Part shown: one piece after another, positions 59,376 through 64,000 of the stretch | Numbering within the stretch: the stretch's first letter is position 1 | Layout: every line of letters begins with the position of its first letter | Position numbers and translations under genes: made by a program | The notes under the pieces: model-generated | Database searches by the model: none | What the model saw: only the letters and a program-made list of their open reading frames with translations | What the model was told of the DNA's origin: nothing | Assembly: GCF_023078275.1 (NCBI RefSeq) | Contig: NC_062991.1 | Location: forward strand, 496,001 to 560,000 | From: Leguminivora glycinivorella | Lineage: Eukaryota; Arthropoda; Insecta; Lepidoptera; Tortricidae | Direction: 5' to 3' | DNA: 64,000 nt

Positions 59376-59606
59376 TTAGGCACTGGTCTCATCGCTAGTA
59401 AGCTATGAGCTATCGGCTATAAAAACGAACAAAGATAATCACTCCCGTGTAAATAAAAGAGACACGGCGATGTTTATAGCTACTCGCCCAGCGGTGAACT
59501 ATCAATATCGCCGTGTGTTTTTTATTTGCACGGGAGTGATTATCTTTTGTTTGTTTTATAGCCGATAGCTCATAGCTTACTAGCTCGCGGTGGGACCAGT
59601 GCCTTA
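59376..59606. mobile_element. MITE with TTAGGCACTGGTCTC ends
   Basis: Inverted ends TTAGGCACTGGTC and GGGACCAGTGCCTTAA. The arms extend through AGCTATGAGCTATCGGCTAT and GGCGAT. Only ends or halves of relatives remain near 11565, 16965, 20205 and 39595. Confidence 0.85.
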
Positions 59607-60824
59607 ACTGCAAAGTTTAACATACAATGTATGCTGGCTATACAATTTCTAAAATTTTGTTGTTCTCTAAAGATAGTTGGATAAAAAAGTTTGTAATGAA
59701 AACGCGATCTAGTTTAACCATAAAATGAGGCCAGTCGCACACGGACAGTATTAGCGCGGGCGGCGCCGCGTCGCCAGTGTGTTTACACCTTTATAATTGT
59801 CACGTATGTCAGCCACAAAGGCGTTTCGACGTTACTGTCATATTGCATATTTACTTAAAAATATACTTTTCTTTTACATTACTGATTTATATAACAATAC
59901 CTTTTTTTTAAATCAATGATTTTCTGTTTTGCAGTAGGTACCTTCTGTAGATGTTACGAGTAACTATAACTAGTTCATATTGTAGGATTTTGTTTTGAGT
60001 AATCCATTAATACATATATGCAATTTGACAGTAACACATAGAGCGGGTCTCTCAAATTTCAAAACCTCGAATAGTTTGCGATTTTTGCTTTACTATAATA
60101 ATAAGTTTGATATCACAGCATATAATAATTCTATTTTACAAGTTCCCTATAAGGGTTTATCACTGTAAACTTATTGCAAATTGTGTATGCGGCTTTATTG
60201 AAAAAATCTGTGAAAAGATATTGTTTTGAAGAAGTTAAATTATGTATTACGTTTGTAAATCACAAATCACCGTTTATTTTAGACGGTTGGTAAAGAAGTT
60301 GTGATAAAAGGATCAACTTTGGGATTAAAACTATCACAACACTACTTGTAAAGTGATTTTTTACTTAAAGCAAGAATTATTTTAGTCGAAAAGGTTCGTT
60401 CCTTCGCCCTGCGCGCGCGGCGCAGAAAGTTACGTCATAATATACATAATACCATCCCGAGCTTCGGCGTGTGAGTCGGGTAGCGTAAGTATGTCAACGA
60501 GTTAGCGATATCGCTTCTAATGTACAGTGTGTATATTTTTGTAAAATTCAATCTTAAACTTGTGGCAATATACTTAATCTTTAATATTAAATTAGTACAA
60601 TTGTTATCCGTGGCGCGGGCGGTTGTGAGTATTGCACCCGCGCCGGCCAAAACGAGCAATATAGGTGGCGACGCTGAGCAATAACTGCGTTTCAAAATTA
60701 CCTTCATAATCTCTTTGGTACTAGTCGAATTTCAGTGATCATTGTAGCCATAACGCATTTGCTTCGCTGTAACACGGGCGGTCGCGGCGGATTTATTTTA
60801 TCGCCGATATATATTAGATATAAT

Positions 60825-60960
60825 CAAAGACATATATAACTCCGTACAGACAGATAAAAAGAAAAATCGGAATCATCAAGAAAAATGTATGGTGGCCTAG
60901 ATGGCGTAACACCTTTGCGTGATTCTCGGCTAGATGGCGCTAATATTTAACAATTTAACG
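60825..60960 (+). repeat. TAGATGGCGCTA-family repeat, copy 3
   Basis: Shares AAAGACATATATAACTCCGT and GGCTAGATGGCGCTAATATT with 23580-23885. Confidence 0.65.
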
Positions 60961-61830
60961 CATTTCGACTCACCCCATTTATAATATAAAAAATCCATTT
61001 AAAATTTATTTTACAAGATGTTTTAATATCCAATATTTACGGCGATAAAATCAAAGATGGCCGCGGCCGCGGCTTGTAGGTATAAGTTACCGCCCCGGAC
61101 GGGAGCGGGGTTCTATTCTAGCTCAATTTTATTGATACTTAATTATTAACGTTTATTGTATTTGCTTGTTATACACCGTTTATTATTACCTGTGAAGGCC
61201 GACTGAACGTTTCGAGTGTTTCTAGTGGTTTTACGCCATTATACTAAAATAAAATAAAACGTATGGTTTTCCGATTATCACTGAACACAAATAGTGCGAT
61301 AGGGAGCTATTTTATCACTTATCGCGCGGCGCTGATTGTGATTATCACTGAACACTATATCGGCGCGGTTTATAATGACGCGTATGACAGTTCTTTCGAT
61401 TCGCTTTGTAAAGACTTATTTTGAAGAATATCGGATGGAATATGATTTTGCATTGTTTTTATTGCTTACTTGTTACATTTTTAATGTAAAATTTAATGTG
61501 TTATAGTACCAAATAAGTCCATAACCATTCGACATTGACAGTTGCTCGTTTTTGTAAGGAATAACTGTCTATGTCAAATTTTTTTGGCTTATTTTGGTAC
61601 TGTATCTAATATTTAGAAATGTAACAATTAAATAGGAACACAATGTTAACCTATCTCATAAGAACATTTAAATTTATCAAGAATCAAATGATTTGTATTA
61701 TGAAACCGTATAAGTTTAAGTAAAAATAATTTTAAGCGAAATAAAAATAATTAGTAATAAGACAAGTTAATATACGTGCACTTATATAGAACAAATACTA
61801 AATAAATTAATACGTTTGGACACAAATAAA

Positions 61831-62329
61831 TATTAGTTAATTGTAAACTACTCACGGTTGCGATCGTATGTTCGTGAGTTATCTCCAGCTGCGAAGTGTT
61901 CGGAAGACATACACGCTCGCCGCGTTGCCAAGAATAATTTAAATAGTTGCAACATAATGCTTATCCAGTTTCTCACAAGTCTTGTGGGTGCTCTTTTTTA
62001 AATTAAGTTCATCTAAAACAGAATACGAGTAATTCTGAATGAATGACTTGTCAACGCGCTGTTGATCGTCCATTTCAGGAGGACTAAAGAAGCTGTTTAC
62101 GACGTGTCTTAAAATTAAGTCGCTTAAAATTAAGTTAAAATTTGTTAATTCTGACAACTTAATACGTGTGAACCGGCCTTGAAACGTTCAGTGGTCCTGT
62201 AGTTCGCGACGCAGACTTTTATTTACCCCCCCCCCCCTTTTTAACAAACTGCCGAGTTGTATGTTTGTAGTTCTGTTATGTCGACGACGACAGTTTACTC
62301 GTTTACTCGCATTTCTGACGGTGCTTGTG
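61831..62329. other. No gene seen
   Basis: AT-rich DNA with a run of 13 C near 62227. A minus-strand frame at 61939-62157 has no recognisable domain. Confidence 0.4.
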
Positions 62330-62389
62330 TTTCGAGGGGGTCCCGGGGGCTTAGTCAACGTGACATCTCTGGACTACTGGGCCTAGCGG

Positions 62390-62560
62390 GTTCGAATACG
62401 GATTGTTCCTGAGTCATGGTTTTCTATGTATATGAGTATTGATATGTTATTTATATCGTTGTTTGAGTACCCACAACACAAGCCTCCTTAATCTTACCGT
62501 GGGACTCAAGGAATCTGTGTAAGATTGTCCTATAATATTTATTTATTTACAGAAAGCACA
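62390..62560 (+). mobile_element. tRNA-headed SINE, plus strand
   Basis: GGGTTCGAATACGG (decayed B-box), CTGAGTCATGGTTTTCTATG, CCCACAACACAAGCC, CTTACCGTGGGACTC and a TATAATATTTATTTATTTA tail. The A-box half is decayed. Confidence 0.8.
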
Positions 62561-63664
62561 ACATTATTGTTTGAAAACACTCTTTAATATTAGTACGAGA
62601 GTCGAGTTTTTATTGTCTTTTGGTGACTAGGCCCCCTGGTTATGCCAGTTTGACCCCCGCACGGAACGCGCGGCGCGATTATAAGGCGCCATTTTGTCAT
62701 TTTTAACTATAAGATGCCGAATTAGTCTAAGCAGGTTACTAAAATGCTGCTCTTGTGAACGCAACAGGTTGATTTAATTCTAACTATTATAAGATTCCTG
62801 ACTAATTTAGTACTTAATTTTCCTTATTATTTTTAACTTACACTGGAGATTGAAAACGGGTCTCTTTTGTAAACGACACAAAGTGACCAGCTTTGATTCT
62901 TTTAAGTGTATTAAGATGGTGCTACACCCTCCAACTTAAACCTTTTTACACGTTCTCAGCGATATCTCGTTTTTCTAGAATCGCTATAACAATGTGTGAA
63001 GCCCCTATAGTCGGCTCATATCCGCATTTTCCTAATTTGCGATACTTTGTCAATTATCATGACAATCTCGGTGTCAAAAAAAAGCTACTGCACAAAAAAA
63101 CGAAATTATTATGTGTCTCTATCTCTCAAATATACACGAGCGATAGAGACGTAGATGGCTAATTTCGTTTCGCATTTTTGCGGTAAACCAGTGCCCTCTA
63201 GTGTACATTTTCGAAAACGTGACGAGTTTTGGTAAGCCTAATTTTGTATGGGATTTTGAACAGCGCCCCTAGCGGAAAGTTAGTAAATTAAAATCAAATA
63301 AATTTTAAACGAATCGTTACGGTTTTGATCAAAATGTACAATAGAGACTGAGTAATAGTAGAGCCTCTAATCATGAGTTTTTTGACGTTTAAGACGTTAC
63401 TCGATAGCGTAAACTTCACAGTTAGTTAATTGGTTACCAGCACAGATATAGAAAGGAAGGAGAGCGGACATGCTGGGAGATATGTATTGAATACGCCTCT
63501 CGCATGATCTTGAACACACACTTGTAGGTGGACGCTCCTATTGGGCTATTGCGAGCGCAATACACGCGCATCATTTCCATGTCTGTGTCATCCATCACGC
63601 AATTCACGCACGCACACACAGACACACACTAGATGTAGATAGAACAAACAAGTAATTTTGTAAG
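62561..63664. other. No gene seen
   Basis: AT-rich DNA with small open frames that lack domains or splice context. No repeat family recognised with confidence. Confidence 0.4.
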
Positions 63665-63815
63665 TGTTGGCGTAACGAGGCATTTTTAATGTTTCTGTTG
63701 ACTTCAACTTACAAAAATTGACGCTCGAAAGCTGCAAGCTGCGATTAAAGACAGACAACTTGTCGTTTGTTTGATCGAACAACGTTTGTTTGATCTATGC
63801 TATGATATATGATTT
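63665..63815 (+). repeat. Dispersed repeat shared with 16425-16600
   Basis: Same orientation and order of blocks (GTAACGAGGCATTTTT, GAAAGCTGCAAGCTGCGA, TTTGATCTATG), with a different middle. Confidence 0.7.
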
Positions 63816-64000
63816 CTGTGATTTCTTAGGTTACCAGTATATCCGTTTGGGGGCGCTGTTCATTTTCTCCATACATTATTCTCTGTGATGTTTATGCTAT
63901 AGAGTTACAAAAACTCACGATGAAACGTAAATGTCGCGTCGCGCGTTCCCTTCGCCGCATTCGCTAGGTAACATAAAATACGTTTGTACAGTTTTAACGA

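Larger units (their letters stand above)
56950..61830 (+). other. TDG: Candidate long 3'UTR of TDG
   Basis: No further exon is expected after the stop. The region up to about 57.9 kb is less repeat-rich than the introns, which fits UTR. AATAAA signals occur near 61248, 61739, 61801 and 61824. The true end cannot be fixed without transcripts. It contains several inverted repeats and a GC-rich block listed separately. Confidence 0.45.

Overview
The window looks like nuclear DNA of an insect, most likely a moth or butterfly. It is AT-rich, has long introns, and is packed with short non-autonomous repeats. Several of these are families I recognise as typical of Lepidoptera: the tRNA-headed SINE, the element with an internal ACGG array and AGGGTTCCGTAG ends, and the repeat ending at the CCCCGACGCAAAAA motif. 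That assignment comes from pattern recognition, not a search. Nothing is bacterial in layout, and there are no operons or CRISPR arrays.

Left part (1-20.8 kb). This is mostly mobile DNA. One intact 1645-codon Ty3/gypsy gag-pol ORF lies on the minus strand (4235-9172). Its RNA 3' region carries three small stem-loops with the same 12-base loop frame and covarying stems. At 11.69-16.32 kb there is a foldback-like composite whose inverted arms are built from about 360-bp tandem units. It encloses remnants of transposon proteins, a 290-bp inverted repeat and an (AT)n tract.

Right part (21.0-57 kb and beyond). This is one plus-strand host gene in at least 16 coding exons: thymine DNA glycosylase (TDG; Thd1 in Drosophila). 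Exons 1-5 encode the glycosylase domain, with both signature motifs in exons 2 and 5. Exon 6 encodes two AT-hooks, exon 7 a poly-Gln tract, and exons 8-16 a long Pro/Gly/Tyr/Ser/Ala-rich tail. The 5' exon(s) were not found. Most splice phases agree; two places (inside exon 9, and between exons 12 and 13) do not close in frame.

The most unusual feature is that many TDG exons are echoed by extra copies, intact or decaying, of their own ends in the adjacent introns. The tail plus splice donor is present 4 times for exon 1 and 15 times for exon 9. Decayed copies exist for exons 3, 5, 6, 8 and 12, and the stop-codon region of exon 16 is repeated in the 3'UTR. Two exon-3 echoes are each joined to a piece of gypsy reverse transcriptase.

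A second, tiny gene-like unit lies on the minus strand inside TDG intron 12 (48104-48702): two exons in correct phase encode 59 residues resembling the first half of a THAP zinc finger. The introns also hold MITEs, SINEs, LINE tails and several large hairpins, some right next to splice acceptors. The DNA downstream of the stop (56950 to about 61.8 kb) is a candidate long 3'UTR, and the rest is intergenic or repeat DNA.
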